NCBI RefSeq assembly: GCF_028657195.3
Contig: NZ_JANCPR020000007.1
Span: 124,001 to 188,000, forward strand
Reading direction: 5' to 3'
DNA from: Streptomyces iconiensis
GTDB taxonomy: Bacteria > Actinomycetota > Actinomycetes > Streptomycetales > Streptomycetaceae
Length of the DNA: 64,000 nt
Under the pieces are notes generated by a model. The model did no database searches, was not told the origin of the DNA, and saw only the letters and a list, made by a program, of their open reading frames with translations. This document shows, in pieces, positions 38,914 through 47,908 of the stretch (position 1 is its first letter; every line of letters begins with the position of its first letter). The position numbers and the translations under genes were made by a program.

Positions 38914-40484
38914 GGGACCCCGCAGGGGACGCCGAGCCCAACGGGGGTGCCGAGCCGAACGGAAGTGCCGAGCCCGTCGGGGACCCAGGGCTGGACGGGA
39001 GCGCCGGACTGGCTGGAGGCGGCGCCGAGCCCGCCGCCGAAGCGCGGGCCCCGGCGGCGCCCGCGCGTCTGACCGGCCGGCTCGGCACCGGCTCCATCGT
39101 CTTCATGGTGATCGCCGCGGCTGCGCCGCTCACCGTCGTCGGCGGCAACGTGCCGCTGGCCATCGCCAACGGCCCTGGCGCCGGCGCACCCGTCGGCTTC
39201 GCGCTCGCCTCGCTCATCCTGCTGATCTTCGCCGTCGGCTTCGTCACCATGACGCCGTACGTCCGCCAGGCGGGCGCCTTCTACGCGTACGCCACACGCG
39301 GGCTCGGCGACCGGATCGGCATGGGCACCGCCGCGGTCGCGCTCGTCACGTACACCGCGATCCAGGCGGGCGTCTACGGCTATCTGGGCTGGGCCGTCAA
39401 CAGCGTACTGGCCGACTTCGGCGGGCCCACGGGCACTCCGTGGTGGGTGTGGTCGCTGGCGGCCGTAGGCGTCGTCGCCTTCCTCGGCTACCGCCACATC
39501 GAACTCAGCTCCAAGGTGCTGGGCGTGGCGCTGGTGCTGGAGATCGCGGTCGTGGCCGTGCTGGACGCGGTGATCCTCGGGCAGGGCGGGGACAGCGGAG
39601 TGAACGCCGACTCCTTCACGCCCGACGCGGCGCTCTCCGGACCGCTGGGCGTTGCCGTGCTGTTCGCGCTCACCGGATTCATCGGCTTCGAGTCGACGGC
39701 CGTCTTCCGCAGCGAGGCCCGCGACCCGGACCGCACCATCCCCCGAGCCACATACTGCGCCGTGCTCGTCATCGGCGCCTTCTACACCCTCTCCTGCTGG
39801 GCACTGGTGCTCGGCGCGGGAACCGACAAGGTCTCCGCCGTCGCCGGCAAGTCGCTGGCCGACGGCGGGAACATGCTCATGGACGCGGCGGGGGCCTACG
39901 TGGGCACGGCGCTGCGGGACGTGATGCAGGTGCTCCTGCTCACCAGCCTGTTCGCCTGCGTGCTGTCCTTCCACAACGTCATTGCCCGCTACGCCTTCAC
40001 CCTCTCGGGACAAGGCAGCGGACTCCCGGGACAGGGCAGCGGAACCGGCGTACTCCGCCGGCTGGGCGCCGTGCATCCGCGGCACCGCTCGCCGTACGTC
40101 TCCTCACTCGCGCAGACCGGCACGGCGGTGGTGCTGGTCCTCCTCTTCGCCGCGCTCGGAGTGGAGCCGCTGGTGGGCGTGTTCGGTTCGATGGCGGGCG
40201 TCTCGACGGTCGGCATGGTGCTGCTGATGCTGACCACCTCGATCGCCGTGCTGGCCTTCTTCGCCCGCCACCGCGACCTGGCCGCCGGAAGGACCTGGCA
40301 CACCCGGATCGCCCCGCTCCTCGCGGTGGCCGGCCTGCTGACAGGGCTGTGGCTGGTCGTCTCGAACTTCACACTCATCACGGGCGGCAGCGTGGGCGTG
40401 AGTGTCGCACTGGGCGCGATCCCGTTCGCGGCGTTCCTCGCGGGTTGTGCCGGAAGGGCGTATCGAGCCATGGGCACACGGTGA
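38907..40484 (+). CDS. APC-superfamily amino acid permease
   Basis: 525 residues. After a Gly/Ala/Pro-rich cytoplasmic N-terminus with an AEPNG repeat (about 50 residues), about 12 membrane helices follow. The first helix carries GSIVFMVIAAAAPLTVVGG, the APC substrate-site pattern, and the sixth FALTGFIGFESTAVF (IGFE motif). Such permeases import amino acids or amines by cation symport. Coupled to the upstream nitrilase. A hairpin 130 bases after the stop may end the transcript. Confidence 0.9.
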   Translation: MLRDPAGDAEPNGGAEPNGSAEPVGDPGLDGSAGLAGGGAEPAAEARAPAAPARLTGRLGTGSIVFMVIAAAAPLTVVGGNVPLAIANGPGAGAPVGFALASLILLIFAVGFVTMTPYVRQAGAFYAYATRGLGDRIGMGTAAVALVTYTAIQAGVYGYLGWAVNSVLADFGGPTGTPWWVWSLAAVGVVAFLGYRHIELSSKVLGVALVLEIAVVAVLDAVILGQGGDSGVNADSFTPDAALSGPLGVAVLFALTGFIGFESTAVFRSEARDPDRTIPRATYCAVLVIGAFYTLSCWALVLGAGTDKVSAVAGKSLADGGNMLMDAAGAYVGTALRDVMQVLLLTSLFACVLSFHNVIARYAFTLSGQGSGLPGQGSGTGVLRRLGAVHPRHRSPYVSSLAQTGTAVVLVLLFAALGVEPLVGVFGSMAGVSTVGMVLLMLTTSIAVLAFFARHRDLAAGRTWHTRIAPLLAVAGLLTGLWLVVSNFTLITGGSVGVSVALGAIPFAAFLAGCAGRAYRAMGTR

Positions 40485-40613
40485 TTGCGGGCGGGACGCT
40501 GGAAGTGACTGAGCTTTAGCCGACAGGTTCGCTCAACTCAGGCAGCCAGTCGTGAACGTGCCCGCTCAACCAGTCCGTTCCGCGCCGAGATCGGCTTCTC
40601 GGCTCCTCACGCT

Positions 40614-40635
40614 GGGGGCCGAGTAAACGGCCCCC
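40614..40635. terminator. Hairpin after the permease gene
   Basis: GGGGGCC-GAGTAAAC-GGCCCCC forms a perfect 7-bp GC stem with an 8-base loop, between the converging permease and lipoprotein genes. No U-tract follows, as is common for Streptomyces terminators. Confidence 0.6.
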
Positions 40636-40708
40636 GGGCGCAGGGGCCACCGGCCCTGAGTGTCATTGGGGAACGTCACCGCGTCTGCCGTGGGCATGAT
40701 GGCTCCTG

Positions 40709-41289
40709 TCAGGCGCGAGAAAGGTCGGTGCCTTCCGGGGCTTGGTAGCAGGGCGAGATGAGGGTGACACTGATCTGTGGCTTGAGGTCACCTGAGCGTT
40801 GCTTCAATGCCCGAATCGCCACATGGTGCCCGGAGGTGGTGTGTACCGCCTTGATCTCCGGATTGCGGGCCACGCTGTTCATAGGCCCGTCCTTGGTAAT
40901 ACGCCACCCCATGCCGGGCAGTCGGGAACGAAGGTTCTCCATGGCGGTGTCGAAATTGCCCACGTCCGCTTTCCCCAGTGCCCAGGGGTGGTCCACGGTG
41001 TAGTAGGTGGTGAAGTCCGGGTCGACGGCGTCACACGGGCCGGCGGCGGCAGGAAGGTCAGTCAGGGTGCCGGGAATGCCCATGGCATCCAGCAGCCGGG
41101 ACGACATCCGGTTGACCTCGTCCTCTGCCTCGGACACCTCGCGCACCTCGGGCGTGTATCCGAGCATCTTGCGTACCTTCGACGGTTTGGCGACTCGTCC
41201 GCGGCCAGTGTTGTCCATGATCGAGCATCCCATCAGCGGAATCAGGGTCAGCAGGGTGGCTGCACGGTAGCTTCCCGCTGGTCGGTCAC
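40709..41289 (-). pseudogene. Putative lipoprotein gene with a -1 frameshift in its signal peptide
   Basis: The open frame from the ATG at 41233 starts MGCSIMDN, which puts a lipobox Cys at residue 3 with no signal peptide. Reading upstream in the same frame gives SYRAATLLTLIPLMGC, a good lipoprotein signal, but no start codon. A GTG at 41289, overlapping an upstream TGA, begins MTDQR in the other frame. Adding one G to the GGG run at 41274-41276 joins the two. So the gene is frameshifted, or the assembly lost a G. The mature part is about 170 residues of unknown function. Confidence 0.6.
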
Positions 41290-41411
41290 TGTTTGAGCGT
41301 GACGTTGGTGTAGTCGCCGGCCAGGACCTTGGCGCTGTCCTGGGCAGCAGCGTGCCCCCTTCGGTCCGGCGGAGGACCGCAACGGGGCACGCACAGCGTG
41401 CGGCCAGGGGC
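41286..41411 (-). pseudogene. C-terminal fragment of an unknown gene upstream of the lipoprotein
   Basis: A minus-strand frame ending in TGA at 41286 encodes GHAAAQDSAKVLAGDYTNV followed by TLKQ, which reads like a helical protein C-terminus. No start or N-terminal part is recognisable further upstream to 41696. Its TGA overlaps the GTG of the lipoprotein gene. I do not recognise it; low confidence. Confidence 0.3.
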
Positions 41412-41696
41412 TACAACTCGCCGCGCCCGCAGCCTGGTTGCTGGCAGGTGCCGTGAGCGACCGGGTCAACGCGAGACGTACGCCTGCGAGTTCGCCGTCG
41501 CGCGTCCCGGTGTGCTGCCGCTCTTCTGCGATCACGATGGCCACGAGGTTCCTGACGGCTTCGCAGGCGGCGAACTGGTGCCCGGCCCGTGTGCCGGGCC
41601 TGCCGTCGTGTTTCCCGTAACGCTTGTTGTGTAAATTCATCCGGCTCGGTACGGTGCTGCCATCTTCTGTACTCACGACGGGAAGCCGGGATCACC
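41412..41696. other. Intergenic region before an oxidoreductase gene
   Basis: About 285 bases with no confident gene. A minus-strand frame has one protein-like stretch (AVRNLVAIVIAEERQH) but no other support. It may be decayed coding DNA. Confidence 0.35.
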
Positions 41697-43031
41697 ATGT
41701 ACGACGTCGCAGCGAGTGGGGCCGGGACCACCGGCGTGACCTACTCGGCGTTCAGCGGCTGGGTCGACCGGCCCACCGACTTCGCGCCGATGCTGGAAGG
41801 GGAGCTCACGTGCGACATCGCCGTCGTCGGGGGCGGTTACGCGGGCATGGCGGCGGCGCTGCGGCTGGCCGAACGGGGTGCCGATGTCGTCCTGCTGGAG
41901 TCCGGGTTCTGCGGATGGGGCGGCAGCTCGCGCAACGCCGGGTACTTGTCGAACGCGCTGGCGGGTGACCCGCAGCTCCTGAACACGCTGTACGCCCGCC
42001 GCCTGCCGCGCCTGATCCGCTACGCGGACAGCGCGGCCCATTTCACCGAGGAGCTGATCGGACGGCTCGCCGTCGACTGCGAGTACGAGCCGACGGGCAA
42101 CGTCATCGCCGCCGTCTCCACGGGACAGCTCCGGCGTACGCGACGGAACGCCGAGATACTCCGGGGTGCGGGCGCTGACGTCGAGTTCGTCGAGGGCGGC
42201 GGCTTCGGCCTGCCGAAGGCGTTCCTCGGCGGGGTCTTCGAGCGGGCCGGTGGGCTGCTCAACCCGGGGAAGTTCGCGCTCGGTCTGCGCGAGGTGCTTC
42301 TCGCATCGGGCGTGCGGGTGTACGAGCGGACCGCCGTGCGCGCGGTCGAGCCCCATGCCTCGGGAGCCGTCGTCAGCGTGCCCGGTGGCCGCGTCCGTGC
42401 CGAGCGTGTGGTTCTGGCAACCAATGCCTACTCCCGTGACCTGGCGATCGCGCCGAAGCGGATGGTCACACCGATCTGGACCAGCCTGGTCGAGACCGAA
42501 CCGGTCGCCCCCGAACGCCTGGAGGCGACCGGCTGGACGCGGCGCATCGGCATCATCACGCCGCACACGATCCTGGAGAACTACCGGCCGACACCGCGCG
42601 GCACGATCATGTTCGGAACCCGTCGGCTGCGGACGGCGCCGGGGGCGCTGGGCGCCCGGGAGCCGGACGGTACGGTCGTGGCGGACCTCGTCCGCGGCTT
42701 CCACGAGCGGTTCCCGACGCTCCGCGACGTCGCACCGCGACGTGCCTGGGGCGGGTGGATCGCGATGACATCGTCGCTGCTGCCGGTGGCCGGAGAGGCG
42801 GCGAAGAACGTTTTCTACGCCATCGGCTGCAACGGCCACGGCCTCGCCCAGTCCCCCTATCTCGGGACGCTGCTCGCCGACCGGCTCGCAGGCGACCGGA
42901 TGCACGAAGACCTCGCCGCCGTATGGCGTGCGCGGCCCCGGTTCGCTCCGCCCGTCCTCAGCGCGCCGACGCTGCACGCCGCCTGGACGGTCGACCGCAT
43001 GTCGGACCGCTTGCACCGCCGCAGGGCCTGA
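41697..43031 (+). CDS. FAD-dependent oxidoreductase, gamma-glutamylputrescine oxidase-like
   Basis: 444 residues from the ATG at 41697 (GGGA upstream). Rossmann FAD motif CDIAVVGGGYAGMAAALRLAERG with residues GGGYAG, the follow-on ESGFCGWGGSSRNAGYL, and the late CNGHGLAQSPYLG are typical of the D-amino-acid oxidase (DAO) fold, in the PuuB/OrdL group. These oxidise amino acids or gamma-glutamyl amines and release H2O2. No partner puu genes are nearby, so the substrate is uncertain. It stands alone, convergent with a DUF1345 gene. Confidence 0.87.
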   Translation: MYDVAASGAGTTGVTYSAFSGWVDRPTDFAPMLEGELTCDIAVVGGGYAGMAAALRLAERGADVVLLESGFCGWGGSSRNAGYLSNALAGDPQLLNTLYARRLPRLIRYADSAAHFTEELIGRLAVDCEYEPTGNVIAAVSTGQLRRTRRNAEILRGAGADVEFVEGGGFGLPKAFLGGVFERAGGLLNPGKFALGLREVLLASGVRVYERTAVRAVEPHASGAVVSVPGGRVRAERVVLATNAYSRDLAIAPKRMVTPIWTSLVETEPVAPERLEATGWTRRIGIITPHTILENYRPTPRGTIMFGTRRLRTAPGALGAREPDGTVVADLVRGFHERFPTLRDVAPRRAWGGWIAMTSSLLPVAGEAAKNVFYAIGCNGHGLAQSPYLGTLLADRLAGDRMHEDLAAVWRARPRFAPPVLSAPTLHAAWTVDRMSDRLHRRRA

Positions 43032-43158
43032 GGACCGGCCCCGAGGGGCGTCCGGCCCGTGGCCGCCCGCGCCGGGCCAACGGCCGGGCACGGCTGCTGA
43101 GCAGCGGGGACAGGCGCGGGCGCGCTGTCGTGCTGCGCCGCACCGTATCGCCGGCGGG

Positions 43159-43824
43159 CTAGCGACCGCGCAGTGCCGACACCAGGCTTGCGACCGTGAC
43201 GGTGTTGAAGACGAAGGCGATGACCGTATTCGCCGCCACGGTCCTTCGCATGCCGCGTGAGGTCACGTTGACGTCGGTGGTGCCGAACGTCGTCATCGCT
43301 GCCAGGGCGAAATAGGTGTAGTCGGCCCAGGCCGGGGCCCGTTCTCCGGGGAAGTCGAGTGCCCGCTCGTTCTCCACGAGGTTGTCGGCCTGGAAGGTGA
43401 CGGTGAAGGCTACGACCACGCAGATCCACGAGACGACGACCAGAGCGAGAGCCACCAGCGTGCGCGGGAGGGCGGAGAAGGCGGTGCTGAGGTGGCCGGG
43501 GAGCCACAGCACCGCCACCACCAGCGCGGCAGCCGCGATGAAGAGTGACGCCCCGGGGCCGGGCGCGGTTCCGAACACGTAGCGCTGTAGGAACGTGCCG
43601 CGGGCTTCGCGATGCGCCCAGGAGCGGACCCGCTCCGGAGCGACACTCAGGAAGGCGGTCAACGTGAGGGCGAGGTAGGGAAGCAGGTAGGCGAAGAGCA
43701 CGAGCACGCCGACATCCGCTGTCGAAATCCGCGCCACACTGTCGTTGGGGAGGACTGCCGCCGCGCACACCGCGATGACCAGGCTTACCGCCGATCGGCG
43801 CCGTTCGGAAAGCCAGCGATGCAC
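43159..43824 (-). CDS. DUF1345-family membrane protein
   Basis: 221 residues with five hydrophobic segments and the DUF1345 pattern [20 protein letters not shown] near the C-terminus. That block resembles a pore-helix signature of two-helix ion channels (TTFGTTD), but the function of the family is not established. No operon partner; it converges on the oxidoreductase gene. Confidence 0.85.
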   Translation of the reverse strand: MHRWLSERRRSAVSLVIAVCAAAVLPNDSVARISTADVGVLVLFAYLLPYLALTLTAFLSVAPERVRSWAHREARGTFLQRYVFGTAPGPGASLFIAAAALVVAVLWLPGHLSTAFSALPRTLVALALVVVSWICVVVAFTVTFQADNLVENERALDFPGERAPAWADYTYFALAAMTTFGTTDVNVTSRGMRRTVAANTVIAFVFNTVTVASLVSALRGR

Positions 43825-44112
43825 GGACGAGCCTCCCTGACCGGTCGTCGTGTGACGGGATCACGCTGAGGGGAAAGGTCGCGGCTGATCTTATGGGCGG
43901 CTCCGCCCCCTGGGGCGGCGGCATGGCGGGCGTGTCCCGGTGGCGGTCCGCACCGGGGCCCGGGCACCGCGCCAACCGCACTGCGGGGAAACAGTCCTTC
44001 ACGAGGCCGGCGCCCCCGTCGCGGAACGTATCCCTCGCTGACACCTGCCCGGGGCCCGGGCGTTCCTTCCGCGGGGCAGGAGGCGGCAGCACCGCGACGA
44101 GCCAGAGATTTT
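43825..44112. other. Intergenic region upstream of a TetR gene
   Basis: About 290 bases between the divergent DUF1345 and tetR genes, no gene seen. The last 40 bases are relatively AT-rich and lead into the operator at 44113. Confidence 0.5.
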
Positions 44113-44130
44113 ACGCAACGACCGTTACGT
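44113..44130. promoter_or_regulatory. Imperfect palindrome upstream of tetR
   Basis: ACGCAACGA/CCGTTACGT is an 18-bp inverted repeat with a mismatched centre and one other mismatch, ending 23 bases before the GTG of the TetR gene. It is a likely autoregulatory operator. Confidence 0.6.
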
Positions 44131-44153
44131 TAAGTCTGTGACAGAATCGCGGG

Positions 44154-44825
44154 GTGTCAGACAACCCCACCCGACAGGCGAACGACGACGGCGGAACCGG
44201 ACCGGTCGTGCGGCGTGGCCGCCCGACGGGCGACCGCGCGGCGAAGCGGGCCGAGCTGCTGAAGGCGGCGGCCTCGGTGATCGCGCGGGAGGGCTACGCC
44301 AACACCTCGCTGCGCAAGGTGGCCCACCGCGCGGGGTGCACGACCGGGGCCGTGACGTACTACTTCGCGAACAAGGAGGAACTGGTCACCGCGTTGGCCG
44401 AGAGCCGCTTCGACGGCTTCGACGCCATGCTCGCGACCGGCAGGGACCGGCCCGATGTCAGGGCGATCCTGGAGCGGTGGCTGTTGCGGGCCACGGACGA
44501 CCCCGAGTTCTGGCCCGTGATGTCCCAACTGCTCGCCCACGCACGGTACGAACCGGCCTTCGCCGCCGCCATCGAGCGGCGTTACGCCCGTCACCGCGGC
44601 GAGCTGGCCTCGCTCCTCGCGGCCGGACAGGCGCAGGGAACGATCCGCGACGACATCGCCGCCGACCTGCTCGCCGACCAACTCGGCGCCATCGGCGACG
44701 GCTGGATGGTGATGTTCCCCATCGAGCCGGAACGGTTCACACCGAGCCGGGTCCAGGCGCTTCTCGACGCCGCCATCACCCTGATCGCCCCGCCTCCCGG
44801 CGCCCGCCCTGCGTCCGGCTCGTAA
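44154..44825 (+). CDS. TetR-family transcriptional regulator
   Basis: 223 residues from a GTG. Residues about 28-78 form the TetR helix-turn-helix (RAELLKAAASVIAREGY, SLRKVAHRAGCTTGAVTYYF). The C-terminal part resembles TetR_C domains of the BetI/AcrR kind. No classic ribosome site is visible before the GTG and the operator ends 23 bases upstream, so the transcript may be nearly leaderless. It probably once controlled the MFS gene whose remnant lies downstream at 45009. Confidence 0.88.
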   Translation: MSDNPTRQANDDGGTGPVVRRGRPTGDRAAKRAELLKAAASVIAREGYANTSLRKVAHRAGCTTGAVTYYFANKEELVTALAESRFDGFDAMLATGRDRPDVRAILERWLLRATDDPEFWPVMSQLLAHARYEPAFAAAIERRYARHRGELASLLAAGQAQGTIRDDIAADLLADQLGAIGDGWMVMFPIEPERFTPSRVQALLDAAITLIAPPPGARPASGS

Positions 44826-45008
44826 CCGACGAGCCCACTTCTCCGGGCAGCTCCGGGGCGCCGTGCAGCGCAGGCAGGGCGCGGCGTCCACGGAAAGGGC
44901 GTGGTCACCCTCTGACGCACGGGCTACGGCTGCCTCCCACCTGGGTTCACCGTCGAGGAGCGGCGCCCCTTCGAGACCCGTCTCGATCACGCCCAGGCAG
45001 GGTCGTCC

Positions 45009-45254
45009 GTGAATGCCTACGCCCAGATCTGTCTGGCCAGGCTGCGCTCCTACGCCACTGACGTCGTGGCCGTGCTGGGCCCGGCCCAGTTGAGGGTGGT
45101 CCCGGACACCACCATCGTGAACATCGCCCTGCCCTCGGACCAGGCCGACCTCGGCTTCTCCGACGGCTCCCGGCAGTGGGTCATTACCGCATACACGCTG
45201 GCCTCCGCCGCCCTGCTCCCGTGCGGCGGGCGGCTGGCCGACCTCTGCCGTCCG
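45009..45254 (+). pseudogene. N-terminal remnant of an MFS drug transporter (DHA2 type)
   Basis: The frame carries the first part of a 14-helix drug:H+ antiporter: DTTIVNIALPSDQADLGFS followed by QWVITAYTLASAALLPCGGRLADL. This covers helix 1 end, helix 2 and the start of motif A. The sequence before it has lost the first hydrophobic helix and the sequence after it becomes non-homologous. Only about 60 of the usual 450-500 residues remain. The TetR gene upstream is intact. Confidence 0.7.
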
Positions 45255-45645
45255 AGAAGTACGCCGCCTCAGCGCGCAAAGGGCAGTGACCGTGTCAACG
45301 ATCTCCCGCGGGGGCGCGGGGAACCGCGCCACCGGCCACGGCGAGCGCGGCGGTCCGCGGTGATCGGACAGGGGCAGGGGTGGCCCGGGTTCGGAGGCGG
45401 AGCGGGAGGGGACGTGCGTGGAGGTGGCCGGGGACGCGGTTTAGCTGGGCCGGGGGCGCGATTCACTCGTCCGCGAAAGGGAATTCGGGCAGGTGGATGT
45501 AGGGGGCAAGAGCGGAGGGTGCGGTGGTTTCGCGGCAAGAGCCGCGAAGCGCCATCCAGTCGACATGAGTCTTTCGCAATGGCTGTGACCTTGGCAGACT
45601 TCCCGCGTTCCTGCTGTTCCGCATACCTATGTGAGGTCCTCAGAC
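45255..45645. other. Intergenic region with a dispersed repeat
   Basis: About 390 bases without a gene. It holds the second copy of the dispersed repeat (45310-45343) and then purine-rich sequence. The promoter for the phospholipase gene is probably in 45550-45620 but is not obvious. Confidence 0.5.
45310..45343. repeat. Dispersed Streptomyces intergenic repeat, copy 2
   Basis: GGGCGCGGGGAACCGCGC at 45312-45329 is identical to 30831-30848. It lies right after the MFS remnant, in an intergenic position like copy 1. Confidence 0.55.
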
Positions 45646-47715
45646 ATGGCTGAACTCAATCGGCGCCGCTTTCTTCAGGTAACGGGAGCAACCGCGGGCT
45701 TTGCGGCCCTCTCCGGCAGTATCGACAGGGCGGCGGCGATCCCGGCAGCACGCCGTACCGGTTCCCTCAAGGACGTCGAGCACATCGTGGTGCTCATGCA
45801 GGAGAACCGCTCGTTCGACCAGTACTTCGGCGCGATGAAGGGGGTACGTGGCCACGGCGACCCCCGGCCCGTCTCGCTCCCGAGCGGCAAGTCGGTGTTC
45901 CACCAGCCCAAGAAGCCGGGTTCGGCGACCGAGGTGCTGCCCTACCGCGCCGACGACGAGGACCTCGGCATGAAGTTCCTCGCGGGCCTCGACCACAGCT
46001 GGAACGGCAGCCACAAGGCGCTCAACGACGGCAAGTACGACGGCTGGATCGCCGCGAAGTCCGAAGAGACGATGGCCTACATGAACCGGGACGACATCCC
46101 GTTCTTCTACGCCCTCGCGGACAAGTTCACCGTGTGCGACGCCTATCACTGCTCGTACATCGGCAACACCGAGCCCAACCGCTACTACATGTGGACGGGT
46201 TACCAGGGCGGCGACGTCAAGGGCATCGGGGGCCAGGTCGTCTCCGGCGACAAGCCGGGCAACGGGGGCACCAGCTACCCCGAGCGGCTGGAGGAGGCGA
46301 AGGTCTCCTGGAAGTTCTACCAGGACATCGGCAACGGGCTGAGCGGCGCGGGCGAGTGGGGCTGGACCGAGGACGCGTACATCGGCAACTACGGCTGCAA
46401 CACGCTGCTCTACAACGAGACCTTCCGCAAGGCCAAGCCGGGCGAGGCACTGTACGAGAAGGCGCGGCGCGGCACCGAGATCAAGAAGAGCGGTGAGCTC
46501 CTCGACGACCTGCGCGCCGACGTCCGCGCGGGCACCCTGCCCCAGATCTCGTACATCACGGCGCCCGAGGCTTTCGACGAGCACCCCAACTGGCCCACGA
46601 ACTATGGCGCCTGGTACATCGCGCAGGTCCTCGACGTGCTGACCTCCAACCCCGAGGTGTGGAGCAGGACGGCCCTGTTCATCACGTACGACGAGAACGA
46701 CGGCTACTTCGACCATGTGGTCCCGCCCTACGTGCCCGCCTCGGAGGCGCAGGGTGACGCGACGATGGACACGGCGGCCGACTACTACAAGGGCGACTCC
46801 AGCAACCAGGCAGGGCCCTACGGTCTGGGCCCGCGTGTGCCGATGCTCGTCGTCTCGCCGTGGTCGACAGGCGGCTACGTGTGCTCGGAGACGTTCGACC
46901 ACACCTCGATCATCCGCTTCATGGAGCAGCGCTTCGGGGTCCACGAGCCGAAGATCTCGCCGTGGCGCCGGGCCGTGTGCGGTGACCTCACCTCGGCCTT
47001 CGACTTCTCGCTCAAGGACACCGGCCGCCCCGAACTTCCTGACGTCGACGCCTACGAGCCCACCGACAACGACCGGCACGACTCCTACAGCCCCGTGCGC
47101 CCCGATGTCCCGCAGGCGCTCAAGCAGGAGAAGGGGCGCCGCCGCACCAGGCCGCTGCCCTACGCCCCGCTGGTCGACAGCGAACTGGACCCCGGGACCG
47201 GGAAGCTGAAGCTCACCTTCGGCGGCGGCAGGGACGCGGGCGCCCACTTCCATGTGACCTCGGGCAACCGCAGCGACGGGCCCTGGGTGTACTCGACCGA
47301 GGCCGGGAAGACGATTTCGGCCACCTGGTCGACGCAGCAGACCAAGGACGCGTACGACCTCACGGTCCACGGACCGAACGGGTTCCTGCGCACCTTCCAG
47401 GGCAAGGCGGCACAGGCGGGCCCCGAGGTCACCGCGCGGCACCGGGCAGGCAGCGGCAGCATCGAGCTGACGATCACCAACTCCGGTAAGGCCAAGGCGA
47501 CCCTGCACCTGACCAACGGCTACGGCGGCAGAAGCGAGAAGCTCACCGTGCGTGCGGGGCAGACGCTCACCCACACCGTCGGCCTGTCCCACACCAGGCA
47601 CTGGTACGACGTGCGCATCCTCAGCAGCACGGACGACACGTACCTCCGCCGCCTTGCGGGGCACGTCGAGACGGGCAAGCCGGGCGTGAGCGACCCGGCC
47701 ATCGCCACCGCCTGA
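45646..47715 (+). CDS. Secreted phospholipase C, phosphocholine-specific family
   Basis: 689 residues from the ATG at 45646. A Tat signal with RRRFLQVTG and a hydrophobic core precedes a cut near AAA-IPAA. The catalytic domain has HIVVLMQENRSFDQYFG, NTEPNRYYMWTGYQGG (parts NTEPNR and YMWTGY), ENDGYFDHV and FDHTSIIRFMEQRFG, all typical of acid-phosphatase-type (non-zinc) phospholipases C such as PlcH. Two small C-terminal beta domains of the family (DUF756 type) follow from about residue 510. It should cleave phosphatidylcholine-type lipids outside the cell, releasing phosphocholine. The gene is monocistronic. Confidence 0.92.
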   Translation: MAELNRRRFLQVTGATAGFAALSGSIDRAAAIPAARRTGSLKDVEHIVVLMQENRSFDQYFGAMKGVRGHGDPRPVSLPSGKSVFHQPKKPGSATEVLPYRADDEDLGMKFLAGLDHSWNGSHKALNDGKYDGWIAAKSEETMAYMNRDDIPFFYALADKFTVCDAYHCSYIGNTEPNRYYMWTGYQGGDVKGIGGQVVSGDKPGNGGTSYPERLEEAKVSWKFYQDIGNGLSGAGEWGWTEDAYIGNYGCNTLLYNETFRKAKPGEALYEKARRGTEIKKSGELLDDLRADVRAGTLPQISYITAPEAFDEHPNWPTNYGAWYIAQVLDVLTSNPEVWSRTALFITYDENDGYFDHVVPPYVPASEAQGDATMDTAADYYKGDSSNQAGPYGLGPRVPMLVVSPWSTGGYVCSETFDHTSIIRFMEQRFGVHEPKISPWRRAVCGDLTSAFDFSLKDTGRPELPDVDAYEPTDNDRHDSYSPVRPDVPQALKQEKGRRRTRPLPYAPLVDSELDPGTGKLKLTFGGGRDAGAHFHVTSGNRSDGPWVYSTEAGKTISATWSTQQTKDAYDLTVHGPNGFLRTFQGKAAQAGPEVTARHRAGSGSIELTITNSGKAKATLHLTNGYGGRSEKLTVRAGQTLTHTVGLSHTRHWYDVRILSSTDDTYLRRLAGHVETGKPGVSDPAIATA

Positions 47716-47908
47716 GCGACCCGGCCATCGCCGCCCGCCCGAGCCGGTCCCCCGGCACCGCACGGCGCTCTTCATCGGTCCCAACTGCCCCTGGCCGCAC
47801 AACCATTCGGCTGGCAGGGCCGTCTGAGTCCCGGAACCCGCACACCGCACTCCTTCTCAGTGAGGGCGGAACCGCACTCCGTCTCAGAGAGAGCGAAGAG
47901 GACACGCC

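Noticed and set aside
41248..41676. A 142-codon minus-strand ORF
   Set aside because: It lies in a frame different from the lipoprotein and the fragment upstream of it; mixed composition and no start signal. At most it covers decayed coding DNA.
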